DNA of 64,000 bases from NCBI RefSeq assembly GCF_000376445.1, contig NZ_AQXI01000001.1, forward strand, positions 838,962 through 902,961, written 5' to 3'. Positions 44,053-51,887 of this stretch are shown here, piece by piece. Position 1 is the first letter of the stretch, and the number at the start of each line of letters is the position of its first letter. This DNA is from Haladaptatus paucihalophilus DX253 (GTDB taxonomy: Archaea; Halobacteriota; Halobacteria; Halobacteriales; Haladaptataceae). The position numbers and the translations under genes are program-made. The notes beneath the pieces are model-generated. The model worked only from the letters and a program-made list of their open reading frames with translations, did not search any database and was not told the DNA's origin.

Positions 44053-44805
44053 ATGACCACCATCGCCGTACTGGCCGACCCGCCGCGCGAAGGGTTCGTC
44101 CTGCCGGAACTCCCCGAAACGTCGCCGCTCTCCGCGAGCGAGGCGACCGAACTGTACGCCGCCATGCTGAAGGACACGTTCCTCGCGGCGGCGAACAGCG
44201 GCGGCGAACTGCTCGTCAACTACCGTCCCGACGACCAAATCCCGGACGAGTACGAGGGTGCCGGGAGTTCCGAGGAGGAACTCCGCGCGCTGGCCGAGGA
44301 AGCGCTCGACGACGTGAGCGACGTGCGCTTCGAAGTGCAGGTCGGCGAGACGTTCTCGGGACGCGCCGGAAACACGGCGACGCACCTGCTCGAAGAGGAG
44401 GGGGTGACTTCGGTCGCCATCGTGGACGGCACCGCGCCCATGCTGACGCGGAAGGAGATCGACAGCGCGGCGATGAAACTCCGCCGGAGCGAGGTCGTCC
44501 TCGGCCCCGCGGACGACGGGCGACTATACTACCTCGGCGCGACGGGCACCATCGACTTCGATGACGTGTACACCGTGCCGGAACTCGAAACGGCAACCCA
44601 TCGCGCCGTCGATGCCGGACACGACGTTGACTACCTCCCTTCGATGACGAGCGTGGTGACGGGCGAGGACCTGCGGTCGCTGATTCCCCTGCTGAACGCG
44701 CGTATCGCCGCGGAACGAATCGTCCCGGTCAACACGGCGTCGTACCTCCACGAACTCGGCGTGCGCGTCGAAGAACGGGACGGAGAACGCAAGTTGGTTC
44801 GGTAG
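44053..44805 (+). CDS. DUF2064-like glycosyltransferase-fold protein
   Basis: 250 residues from ATG 44053 (MTTIAVLADPPREGFVLPEL). The order resembles DUF2064/CofC-type GT-A folds: an opening strand, ATELYAAMLKDTFLAA, GVTSVAIVDGTAPMLTRKEIDSAAMKLRRSEVVLGPADDGRLYYLGA, with the DxxxP...GP..DGG-like signature. The family transfers a nucleotide or sugar; the substrate is unknown. The usual N-terminal KxPxPGxVKTRL loop is altered, so activity is uncertain. Confidence 0.6.
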   Translation: MTTIAVLADPPREGFVLPELPETSPLSASEATELYAAMLKDTFLAAANSGGELLVNYRPDDQIPDEYEGAGSSEEELRALAEEALDDVSDVRFEVQVGETFSGRAGNTATHLLEEEGVTSVAIVDGTAPMLTRKEIDSAAMKLRRSEVVLGPADDGRLYYLGATGTIDFDDVYTVPELETATHRAVDAGHDVDYLPSMTSVVTGEDLRSLIPLLNARIAAERIVPVNTASYLHELGVRVEERDGERKLVR

Positions 44806-44838
44806 AACAGTCTCCTTCGTTCGTTGTTCAGACGTCCG

Positions 44839-46287
44839 TCAGTCGGCGGACGGGACCGTACCCGCTTTTTCCGACGATTCGGTTTCGAGCCGCCACCCCG
44901 TGAGCGCCATCACGAACAGGATGGCCGGGGAGAGGAAGCCGAAGAGGTAGTACGGTGCGTAGGAGAGCGTCGAGACGCCGAGCGCACCCGCCATGTAGAT
45001 GGCTCCGGCGTGCCACGGGATGAGCGCGCCCGTCGGCGTCCCGGCGGCTTCGACGGCCCGCGAGAGGTCGCTGCTGTCGAGTCCGTGCTCCTCGTAGAGG
45101 TTGCGAAGCGTCATTCCCGGCACGACGATGCTCATGTACTGCTGGGCGGTGAGCACGTTCGTCACCATCGCGGCCGCACCCGTTCCGGCGACCAGGCCGC
45201 CCACGCTGCTGACCGACTCGGAGAGGCGGTGTGCGAGGACGGCGAGGACGCCCGTCGTCTCGAGCAGTCCGCCGAGAGCGAGCGCCGCGACGACGACGCT
45301 GATGGTCCACGCCGAACCCTGGATTCCGCCGCTCTGGAGCAGTCCGTTGACGAGTTCCATACCCGTCTTCGGTTCGGTTCCGGCCAGCGCAACGTTCCAC
45401 GCGGCCGTGAACGACGCCCCTTGGACGAGGATGGCCGTCCCGACGCCCGAGAAGATTCCCGCGACGAGCGACGGTAGCGCGGGGTATCCTCGGAGCGCCA
45501 GCCCGAACGTCACCACGAGCGGGACGAACACCAGCGGCGAGATGTGGTACGTTCCGAGCAGCGCCTGCTGGATGTTCCCGACGCGACCGGTCGGCACCGC
45601 GCCGCTGGCCCGGAGGCCGAGAATCGCGTAGCCGACGACGGCGAGGCCGAACGCGAGCATCGTCCCGGTTCGCATGCGACGGATGTGGTCGTACAGTTTC
45701 GTGTTCGTCACCGCCGCCGCGAGGTTGGTCGTGTCCGAGAGCGGCGACTGCTTGTCACCGGCGTACGCGCCGGAGAGGATGGCCCCGGCGGTCATCGGCG
45801 CGGGAATCCCGAGTCCCGACCCGATGCCGATGAAGGCGACGCCGAGCGTCCCCACCGTGGTCCACGACGACCCGATGGAGAAGGCGACGAGTCCCGACAG
45901 CACCGCCGTCACGGGGAGGAAGACGGTCGGCGACAGCAGTTTCAGCCCGTAGTACATCAGCCCCGGAATCGTCCCGGAGCTGATCCACGTCGCGATGAGG
46001 GCGTAGATGGTGAACAGGATGAACACGGCCTGTAGCCCCATCAACAGGCTGTCCGCGATTCCGTCGTACAAGTCCTCCCACGAGAGGCCGAGGACGTAGT
46101 AGCCGACGAGACCGGTGAACGCGATGGCCCACAACAGCGGCATGTGGGGGTCCATCCCTAACCACGCCGACCCGACCGCGAGAAAGACGACCGTGGCGAG
46201 GACGGGCAAGAGCGCCTGTCCGAACGAAGGTCGCCTGTCCTCCGGCAACTCGTCGTACGTCAGCGGCTCGAAATCCAGTGATGACAT
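44839..46287 (-). CDS. nhaC: Na+/H+ antiporter, NhaC family
   Basis: 482 residues with about eleven to twelve membrane helices. NhaC features include FSIGSSWTTVGTLGVAFIGIGSGLGIPAPMTAGAILSGAYAGDKQSPLSDTTNLAAAV, carrying the conserved Asp residues of the ion path, and NVLTAQQYMSIVVPGMTL near the C-terminus. It exchanges Na+ for H+ at the cytoplasmic membrane, as expected in a halophile. The start is the ATG at 46287. Confidence 0.93.
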   Translation of the reverse strand: MSSLDFEPLTYDELPEDRRPSFGQALLPVLATVVFLAVGSAWLGMDPHMPLLWAIAFTGLVGYYVLGLSWEDLYDGIADSLLMGLQAVFILFTIYALIATWISSGTIPGLMYYGLKLLSPTVFLPVTAVLSGLVAFSIGSSWTTVGTLGVAFIGIGSGLGIPAPMTAGAILSGAYAGDKQSPLSDTTNLAAAVTNTKLYDHIRRMRTGTMLAFGLAVVGYAILGLRASGAVPTGRVGNIQQALLGTYHISPLVFVPLVVTFGLALRGYPALPSLVAGIFSGVGTAILVQGASFTAAWNVALAGTEPKTGMELVNGLLQSGGIQGSAWTISVVVAALALGGLLETTGVLAVLAHRLSESVSSVGGLVAGTGAAAMVTNVLTAQQYMSIVVPGMTLRNLYEEHGLDSSDLSRAVEAAGTPTGALIPWHAGAIYMAGALGVSTLSYAPYYLFGFLSPAILFVMALTGWRLETESSEKAGTVPSAD

Positions 46288-46434
46288 CGTACCCGGGGAA
46301 ATGCACCAGGGGAATTAAACGGTTGTGATTCAATGTCCTTGAATAATATTTCACTCGCGTAATCTATCTCGATGGATACGTCGGCGAACCGAGACCGACA
46401 CTTCTTAGACCCGGTACCGAGTACACCCGCCCGT

Positions 46435-46517
46435 GGTGGGATGGCAGAGCGGCCTATTGCGCCTGCCTTGAAAGCAGGTGGCGTCATGCCTCTTGGGTTC
46501 AAATCCCAATCCCACCG
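46435..46517 (+). tRNA. tRNA-Ser (UGA)
   Basis: 83 nt. The acceptor GGTGGGA (46435-46441) pairs with TCCCACC (46510-46516), and the discriminator is G. A three-bp D stem, anticodon arm CCTGC-CTTGAAA-GCAGG with anticodon TGA, a long variable arm (around TGGCGTCATGCC) and T arm TTGGG-TTCAAAT-CCCAA complete it. The long variable arm and G73 are serine features. No CCA is encoded. Confidence 0.93.
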
Positions 46518-46951
46518 TTCTCGACACGAACTATCCGTGAGTGTCGAGTGAGGCGATTGGGTTTGAATCAGGCCAGTCACAGCCCGCGAAGCGAGCGATA
46601 GCGAGCGAGCAGGAATGTCTGGACGAGGTTCAACATCCCAATCCCACCGTTCTCGACACGAACTATCCGTGAGTGTCGAGTGAGGCGATTGGGTTTGAAT
46701 CAGGCCAGTCACAGCCCGCGAAGCGAGCGATAGCGAGCGAGCAGGAATGTCTGGACGAGGTTCAACATCCCAATCCCACCGTTCTCGACGCGAGCAACTC
46801 GTGAGCGTCGAGTGAGGCGTTTGGATTTGAATTAGACCGAGGTTCTGCACGGAGTGCAGGTTCTCGGGCGTTGTTCAACATCCCAATCCCACCGTTCTCG
46901 ACGCGAACGAATCGTGAGCGTCGAGTGAGGCGGTTCGAGCCATCGTTCGGT
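46507..46951 (+). repeat. Array of four tRNA-Ser 3' ends separated by hairpin-bearing spacers
   Basis: The 3' end CAATCCCACCGTTCTCGAC recurs at 46507, 46639, 46771 and 46884, spaced 132, 132 and 113 bp. Each copy is followed by the same hairpin, CTCGACAC/GTGTCGAG in the first two and CTCGACGC/GCGTCGAG in the last two; the paired changes keep the stem. The first three copies then lead into a spacer that opens TTGG(G/A)TTTGAA and closes GTTCAACATCC before the next copy. The third spacer (46821-46880) shares its core with the element after tRNA-Thr at 61.6 kb. Open reading frames across the array are repeat artefacts. Confidence 0.9.
46520..46548 (+). terminator. Hairpin directly after tRNA-Ser
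   Basis: CTCGACAC (46520-46527) pairs with GTGTCGAG (46541-46548) three bases after the tRNA. It may end tRNA transcription or guide 3' trimming. It is copied in each unit of the array with compensatory changes. Confidence 0.5.
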
Positions 46952-47599
46952 TTACGACGTCGATTCTTCCGTTTCTCCTTCGAGGTAGTTGACGAGCCGT
47001 GATTCGAACAGGGCGGTGAAGGGCAGGACCAGCAACCAGCTGAAAATAGCGACGAACGGGTCGATGAACGCGATTCCTATCGAGAGGACGAAGACGGTCG
47101 GAGACACGAAAAATCGCGCAGCTCGGATGGCCATCGCACGGGGAGGGAGCCCTTCCTGTACGAGGCGTGTCCGTGCGGCGTGGCCCCACAATCCAGCGAG
47201 GAGGAAGCCCGTGGCGGCGAGCGTTCCCGCATAGAACATGACGCCGAACCGGTCGGGATAGGCGGTGAACAGGGACGTGGCGTAGGGTACGAACGCGACG
47301 AACAGGAGGAAGAGGAGATTGAGCCAGACGAGGCGTTTGTCGGACTTCTCGATGTACACGAACACCCGTCTGTGGAGCACCCAGTACGACCCGATGACGA
47401 GGAAGCTGAACACGTATCCGAACAACTCGTGCCACTGTTCGAAGACGAGAGTGGGAAGCACCGACGCCGGTTCTCCCGCCGGGACTGTCGGCACGGAGAT
47501 GTCCAGCACCAGCAGCGTGATGGCGATGGCGAAGACGCCATCGCTGAACGTGACGAGGCGTTCCGTCTCCTCCGTCTCCCGTGAAAGAAGGCCGCTCAT
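46952..47599 (-). CDS. TMEM175-family potassium channel
   Basis: 215 residues with six hydrophobic helices. The family hallmark is at the first helix: RLVTFSDGVFAIAITLLVLDIS (FSDGxFAIAxTLLVL). Prokaryotic TMEM175 proteins form tetrameric K+ channels from a single six-helix repeat. Its stop lies just inside the edge of the tRNA-end array. K+ handling suits a halophile that balances salt with potassium. Confidence 0.88.
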   Translation of the reverse strand: MSGLLSRETEETERLVTFSDGVFAIAITLLVLDISVPTVPAGEPASVLPTLVFEQWHELFGYVFSFLVIGSYWVLHRRVFVYIEKSDKRLVWLNLLFLLFVAFVPYATSLFTAYPDRFGVMFYAGTLAATGFLLAGLWGHAARTRLVQEGLPPRAMAIRAARFFVSPTVFVLSIGIAFIDPFVAIFSWLLVLPFTALFESRLVNYLEGETEESTS

Positions 47600-47662
47600 G
47601 CGGCCGATGTACGACGTTCACACGCTTTTATCTATCTCCGCGTCGAAATAGACGAGCAGGAA

Positions 47663-48649
47663 TTACGCCGGTTCGAAGCCCGAGTCCGTGACCGCGGCGA
47701 GCGGTTGGGTGGGCACGTCGCGGGACCACGACCATCCGTCGGTTCCGTCCGAGCCGTCGCGGCTGTTGTTCACGTTGCCATCGTTCACCCGGACGATTTC
47801 GATGCCCGAGAGCATGGGGTCTTCCTTCCGGTGGAGGAACTTCACGTTGAGGGTGCCGTCGCGGACGGTGACGGTGTACGATTTCATCGTTCCCCGGTCG
47901 TGACCGAGTTCTTTGTACATGTTGTACTTGTGGAGGACGCGGTTGCCCTCGATTTCGACGTCGAACTCCCGCGGTCCTTCCTTCTTGTGGTCGTTCCAGC
48001 CCGAGTTACCGAGATACGTCTCCGCGAAGTACAGTCTGACCTCGTATTTCCCGCTCCGCACCGGGAAGCGGTACTGCATCTCCGTGTCGTCGGTCCGGTC
48101 GTTCTTCGTGTCGGCGTCGTACCGCCGACTCTGGAACATCGCCTCGGGCGTGCCCGCCGGAACCGCGGGCGTCATGGCGATGGGGTCGTTCGTTCCGTTG
48201 GTGTGACTGCCGCTGACACGCGCGTTCCCGAACCGAACGGGGTCGTTTTCGGAATCTTCCAGCCAGTTCGGGCCAGTGTCCGACGACGAGAGCCATCGGC
48301 CACCGACGTTGACACGGTACCGAACCGTCTTACTCGGTGCCGTCGTCGCTGTCGTCGTTTGTGTCGTCGTTGTGGTCTGTGCCGTCGTGGTGGACGGTCG
48401 CGTGGTGGTCGAAGTCGTTCGTGTCGTTTGCGTCGTTTGCGCTGCCGTCGTGGTCGTGGCGGTCGGCGTCGTCTGTGTCGTTTCGACCGGGGTACTGGTG
48501 GAGTCGTTCGCACCGCCGGACGCCGGTTGGAGCACGCCGCCCGGCACCCCCGTCACGATCAGTATTCCCGCAACGAAGAAAACGACGCCACCGCCGATAA
48601 GTATCCCGTGGATGAATCCTCCGGATGAAGAGCCTGACATGTTTCTCAT
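47663..48649 (-). CDS. Membrane-anchored malectin-like surface protein
   Basis: 328 residues; the ATG at residue 4 is an alternative start. A single N-terminal TM helix (GGFIHGILIGGGVVFFVAGIL) is followed by a Thr/Gln-rich linker of about 60 residues, likely O-glycosylated. A C-terminal malectin-type beta domain comes next (VRYRVNVGGRWLSSSDTGPNW, YEVRLYFAETYLGNSGWNDH, GPREFDVEIEGNRVL). Malectin folds bind carbohydrate. The arrangement predicts an extracellular sugar-binding protein on a stalk; the partner is unknown. Confidence 0.8.
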   Translation of the reverse strand: MRNMSGSSSGGFIHGILIGGGVVFFVAGILIVTGVPGGVLQPASGGANDSTSTPVETTQTTPTATTTTAAQTTQTTRTTSTTTRPSTTTAQTTTTTQTTTATTAPSKTVRYRVNVGGRWLSSSDTGPNWLEDSENDPVRFGNARVSGSHTNGTNDPIAMTPAVPAGTPEAMFQSRRYDADTKNDRTDDTEMQYRFPVRSGKYEVRLYFAETYLGNSGWNDHKKEGPREFDVEIEGNRVLHKYNMYKELGHDRGTMKSYTVTVRDGTLNVKFLHRKEDPMLSGIEIVRVNDGNVNNSRDGSDGTDGWSWSRDVPTQPLAAVTDSGFEPA

Positions 48650-48816
48650 CTCCCCCGCGTATACCGCGCCATGCTCCGAGGTTCAGCAGGCCATCCAGTT
48701 AATTATACACCGGTTAAAGTACAACCGAGACGAAAGTACGTGCGTTATTTTACCGCCCCCATTTGAATGCACCCGAATTCCCGCTAGAGATACAGAACGT
48801 CCAAAAGCGGACGACG
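48650..48816. other. Divergent intergenic region
   Basis: About 165 bp between the divergent malectin-protein gene and the small HTH gene. It is AT-rich near 48700-48750 (AATTATACACCGGTTAAAG), which suits back-to-back promoters. Confidence 0.35.
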
Positions 48817-49023
48817 ATGGTAACCGAACCGCACGAACGCACCGAACAACAGCACGAAACGTTGCGGAGCGCCATGGACAGAGGGTATTACGAGATTCCA
48901 CGGCGAATGACGACCACGGACCTCGCCGAGGAACTCGGCGTCTCACACCAAGCCGTCTCGGAACGGCTTCGGCGCGGTCATCGGTGTCTGGTCGAACACG
49001 GACTCCCCACGCCGAGAAAGTGA
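48817..49023 (+). CDS. Stand-alone HTH_10 (bacterio-opsin activator-type) domain
   Basis: 68 residues from ATG 48817 (MVTEPHERTEQQHETLRSAM). Almost the whole chain is the C-terminal HTH of Bat-like haloarchaeal activators: LRSAMDRGYYEIPRRMTTTDLAEELGVSHQAVSERLRRGHRCLVEH. Full Bat proteins carry sensor and GAF domains in front; here only the DNA-binding part exists. It could be a domesticated remnant or a competitor of larger regulators. Confidence 0.8.
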   Translation: MVTEPHERTEQQHETLRSAMDRGYYEIPRRMTTTDLAEELGVSHQAVSERLRRGHRCLVEHGLPTPRK

Positions 49024-49067
49024 GACAGAAAGCAACCCTTTTGCTCTCCCCTGATAGAGGTGCGAAC

Positions 49068-49388
49068 ATGGACTGGCCTCACGACCCGGATGGTGACGAA
49101 GGGAGCGAGGGAGGACGAAAGTACGGACTCGCTATCCTCGCGAAGAAACTGGACGAGGACGAGGACTTCCCGCTCGAACGCGACGAGTTCGTCGAGGAAC
49201 ACTCCGACGAGCCGATTCGGATCAACTACAAGAAGGTTGTCAGCGTCGGCGACATCTTCGAATACGTCGAACCGACCGAGTTCGAGACGATAACCGACTT
49301 CCACAAAGCCGTCGGCAACGCGATGCGGGCCGGTGGCTTCTGGGACTACCACCCGGTCGGCGAAAACCCCGAGAAGAAACGCGCCTAA
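49068..49388 (+). CDS. DUF5785-family protein
   Basis: 106 residues from ATG 49068 (MDWPHDPDGDEGSEGGRKYG). It continues LAILAKKLDEDEDFPLERDEFVEEHSDEPIRINYKKVVSVGDIFEYVE and ends DFHKAVGNAMRAGGFWDYHP. This is the DUF5785 pattern, a well-conserved haloarchaeal family without known function. The stop is directly adjacent to that of the convergent udk. Confidence 0.82.
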   Translation: MDWPHDPDGDEGSEGGRKYGLAILAKKLDEDEDFPLERDEFVEEHSDEPIRINYKKVVSVGDIFEYVEPTEFETITDFHKAVGNAMRAGGFWDYHPVGENPEKKRA

Positions 49389-50126
49389 CTACTCCGACTT
49401 TTCCGACCATCGCTCGCCGCCACCGTCGGGTGTCGCGGCGGGCGCTTCCGGTCGCTCGGTTCCCTCGTCCGTCGGGAGTCGAATCTCTTCTTCGACGTCC
49501 CACGCGTGCTCCGTTCGCGTCTCCGCACGGACCTTCTCTTCGAGGAGGTTGACCGCGACCCGGTTTGCGCCCTCGGGGATGATGAGGTCGGCGTGCTTTT
49601 TCGTCGGTTCGACGAACTGCTCGTGCATCGGCTTGACCGTCGAGAGGTACTGGTCCATGACGCCTTCGAGGTCGCGTCCGCGGTCCACCACGTCCCGCTC
49701 GATTCGGCGGAGGATACGCACGTCGGCGTCGGTTTCGACGTACACCTGCAGGTCGAGCATCTCGTTGACTTCGGAGTCGTACAGCGCGAGGATGCCTTCG
49801 AGGACCACGACGTCCGTCGGCTCGATCGTGACGCGTTCGTCCTTGCGGTTGTGGACGCTGAAATCGTACTGGGGCATCTCGATGGATTGGCCCGAAAGCA
49901 GCGAGTCGAGATGGTCGCGGAGCAGTTCCCATTCGAACGCCGACGGGTGGTCGTAGTTTATCTCCGTCCGCTCCTCGAAGTCGAGGTGCGAGAGGTCCTT
50001 GTAGTAGTTGTCCATCGGAATACGAGTGACAGAATCACTCCGCGCTTCCGTTATCTCGCGGGCCACTGTCGTCTTCCCCGCGCCAGTGCCCCCCGCGATA
50101 CCGATGACGAACGACGGGATACTCAT
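49389..50126 (-). CDS. udk: Uridine kinase
   Basis: 245 residues. P-loop GIAGGTGAGKTT, then PMDNYYKDLSHLDFEERTEINYDHPSAFEWELL (nucleoside site) and VVVLEGILALYDSEVNEML, and the RRIERDVVDRGRDLEGVMDQYLSTVKPMHEQFVEPTKKHADLIIPEG lid. It phosphorylates uridine and cytidine with ATP or GTP for pyrimidine salvage. The extra acidic C-terminal 40 residues are a halophile-style disordered tail. Confidence 0.95.
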   Translation of the reverse strand: MSIPSFVIGIAGGTGAGKTTVAREITEARSDSVTRIPMDNYYKDLSHLDFEERTEINYDHPSAFEWELLRDHLDSLLSGQSIEMPQYDFSVHNRKDERVTIEPTDVVVLEGILALYDSEVNEMLDLQVYVETDADVRILRRIERDVVDRGRDLEGVMDQYLSTVKPMHEQFVEPTKKHADLIIPEGANRVAVNLLEEKVRAETRTEHAWDVEEEIRLPTDEGTERPEAPAATPDGGGERWSEKSE

Positions 50127-50309
50127 TGTGGGGTGCAGGTGGAAGGGAGATTTGAATCCCCCGGAATCCGAATCGGTCCGAGAACTGACGTTCCGATATT
50201 CTCACGGTTCACCGTCCCATCCCCCAACGATTCCCCACCATCCCATTTTTGAGACGCAAATCACGATTAGGACCGCTTATACGATAGTGCTGCCAACGCA
50301 CGACCAACA

Positions 50310-51068
50310 GTGACGAACGCCCAGATAACGTTGATTCAGATCGACAACTACGGGCCGTGGACCGTGACGCCCGAACCGCGTCGGGAAGTGGACCTTCAAA
50401 CGTTGCAATCGCGCTTGTACGCCGACCTCTCGCAACTCATCGGCAACCGAGAGGGCTACGTCTTCTTCACGCGATTCGACAACATGGTGGCCGTGACGAA
50501 CGGTCTCTCTCTGGACGACCACGCGCTCGTGCAGGAATCGGTCGGCAACCGCTATCCCGTGACCGTCAGTTTGAGCGTCGCCACCGGAACGAATCCAGTG
50601 CAGGCCCTTCACGACGCCACGGAACTGCTACAGGACGCCGGAAGCGCACAGGACCACTCGCGCCGGGAGATTCTCGACGGTCGGACGATAGATGAGGAGT
50701 TCCGGACGGACGACGACGTGCAGATCGCCCACTTCGACGTGAACGACATGACCGGCAACTACACCGACGAGGTGAACGCCTTCGATTCGTTCATCCACAT
50801 CGAGCAGGGGTACGCCGAACTGATGCGCTACATGCGCGAGGCACACGACTCGCTCTCGTTTTTCGTCGGGGGCGACAACGTTATCGCCGTCTGCCCGAAT
50901 CTGACCGAATCGGACTACGAGGACGCGATTCGACACGTCAAGGAGAGCGTCGAAGTCGACCTGAAAGTCGGCGTCGGTCAGGGTCGGGTGCCACAGGACG
51001 CCGGGATGGACGCAAAACACGCGTTGGAAACGTGTCGTGCGACCGGCAGCAAAATCGAGTTCGAGTAG
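50310..51068 (+). CDS. GTP cyclohydrolase III (IIa)
   Basis: 252 residues from GTG 50310 (TNAQITLIQIDNYGPWTVTP). Two GGDEF-like repeats are visible: IQIDNYGPWTVTPEPRRE with LSQLIGNREGYVFFTRFDNMVAVTNGL, and AHFDVNDMTGNYTD with FFVGGDNVIAVCPNL and VGVGQGRVPQDAGMDAKHALE. The enzyme opens GTP to the formylamino-pyrimidine precursor used for archaeal riboflavin and F420. The length is the family norm. Confidence 0.93.
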   Translation: MTNAQITLIQIDNYGPWTVTPEPRREVDLQTLQSRLYADLSQLIGNREGYVFFTRFDNMVAVTNGLSLDDHALVQESVGNRYPVTVSLSVATGTNPVQALHDATELLQDAGSAQDHSRREILDGRTIDEEFRTDDDVQIAHFDVNDMTGNYTDEVNAFDSFIHIEQGYAELMRYMREAHDSLSFFVGGDNVIAVCPNLTESDYEDAIRHVKESVEVDLKVGVGQGRVPQDAGMDAKHALETCRATGSKIEFE

Positions 51069-51207
51069 TCGTCTTCGAATTCGGGTAGCCGTCCCCGAAT
51101 TCGAGACCTCGGTTTCGGGGCCGAAAACGTAGCTAGTACTATTCGACGGACGCGGGAATAAAGATGCCGGGGATACTTTTTAGGACGGTTGTGTCAAACG
51201 TTCACAT

Positions 51208-51786
51208 ATGGACGCTGAAGTCATAGTGCGGGACGTGATGACCCGGGAATACGTCGGGGTCAGCGAATCCGACACGGTGCTGGGTGCGGTTCGCCTCATG
51301 TCGGATGAGGGTGTGGGGAGCGTCGTCGTCCTCCGTGGACGTGAACCGGTCGGAATCATGACGGAGGCGGACGTACTGTCCCTCGTCGCGGACGAGGAAG
51401 AACCCAAGGAAACCACCGTCTCCGAAGCGATGTCGAAGCCGGTCATCTCGATGCGTCCCGACCGTAGCCTCGCCGACGCGGCCGGGATGATGGCACAGCA
51501 GGGAATTCGACGCATCATCATCACCGGGGCCGACGACGAACTGCTCGGCGTCCTCACCGAACGGGACGTCATCTCGGCGTCCGCATCCCCGCCGAGCATC
51601 ACGCGCTCCAACGAACGGGAGCGCGAACGGCAAGCCGCGGACACCGAACTCGGCGGACGAATGGAGACGAACGGAGGGGACAGCGAGTACACGAATCAGA
51701 GCATCTGTGAGGTCTGCGGCGCGCTCACCCACGATTTGACGAACGTCAACGGACAGTTGGTCTGTGCCGACTGCCGCGATTTCTAG
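51208..51786 (+). CDS. Tandem CBS-domain protein with C-terminal zinc ribbon
   Basis: 192 residues. CBS1 (residues about 5-60: VIVRDVMTREYVGVSESDTVLGAVRLM, PVGIMTEADVLSLV) and CBS2 (about 70-128: TVSEAMSKPVISMRPDRSLADAAGMM, LLGVLTERDVIS) form an adenosine-nucleotide-binding pair. An Arg/Glu linker leads to a zinc ribbon (SICEVCGALTHDL, LVCADCRDF; CxxC twice). CBS-Zn proteins sense energy state or act as regulators; the partner is unknown. Confidence 0.88.
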   Translation: MDAEVIVRDVMTREYVGVSESDTVLGAVRLMSDEGVGSVVVLRGREPVGIMTEADVLSLVADEEEPKETTVSEAMSKPVISMRPDRSLADAAGMMAQQGIRRIIITGADDELLGVLTERDVISASASPPSITRSNERERERQAADTELGGRMETNGGDSEYTNQSICEVCGALTHDLTNVNGQLVCADCRDF

Positions 51787-51853
51787 CCGACTCGCTCCTA
51801 CTTCTCCGAAAAATGGTAGCATTTGTTGAATTTTAAAAACGGCTAAAGGTAGA

Positions 51854-51860
51854 TTTATAT
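51854..51860 (+). promoter_or_regulatory. TATA element of the first binding-protein gene
   Basis: TTTATAT ends 28 bp upstream of the ATG at 51888, giving near-leaderless transcription. A GAATTTTAAAAACGG tract lies further upstream. Confidence 0.5.
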
Positions 51861-51887
51861 CGGCTGGGTCGATACCCATCCCTGTCC

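Noticed and set aside
46260-46850. A 196-codon minus-strand frame with repeated peptide segments
   Set aside because: It is only the translation of the tRNA-Ser 3'-end array, ending inside nhaC. Stem conservation and tRNA sequence explain it fully.
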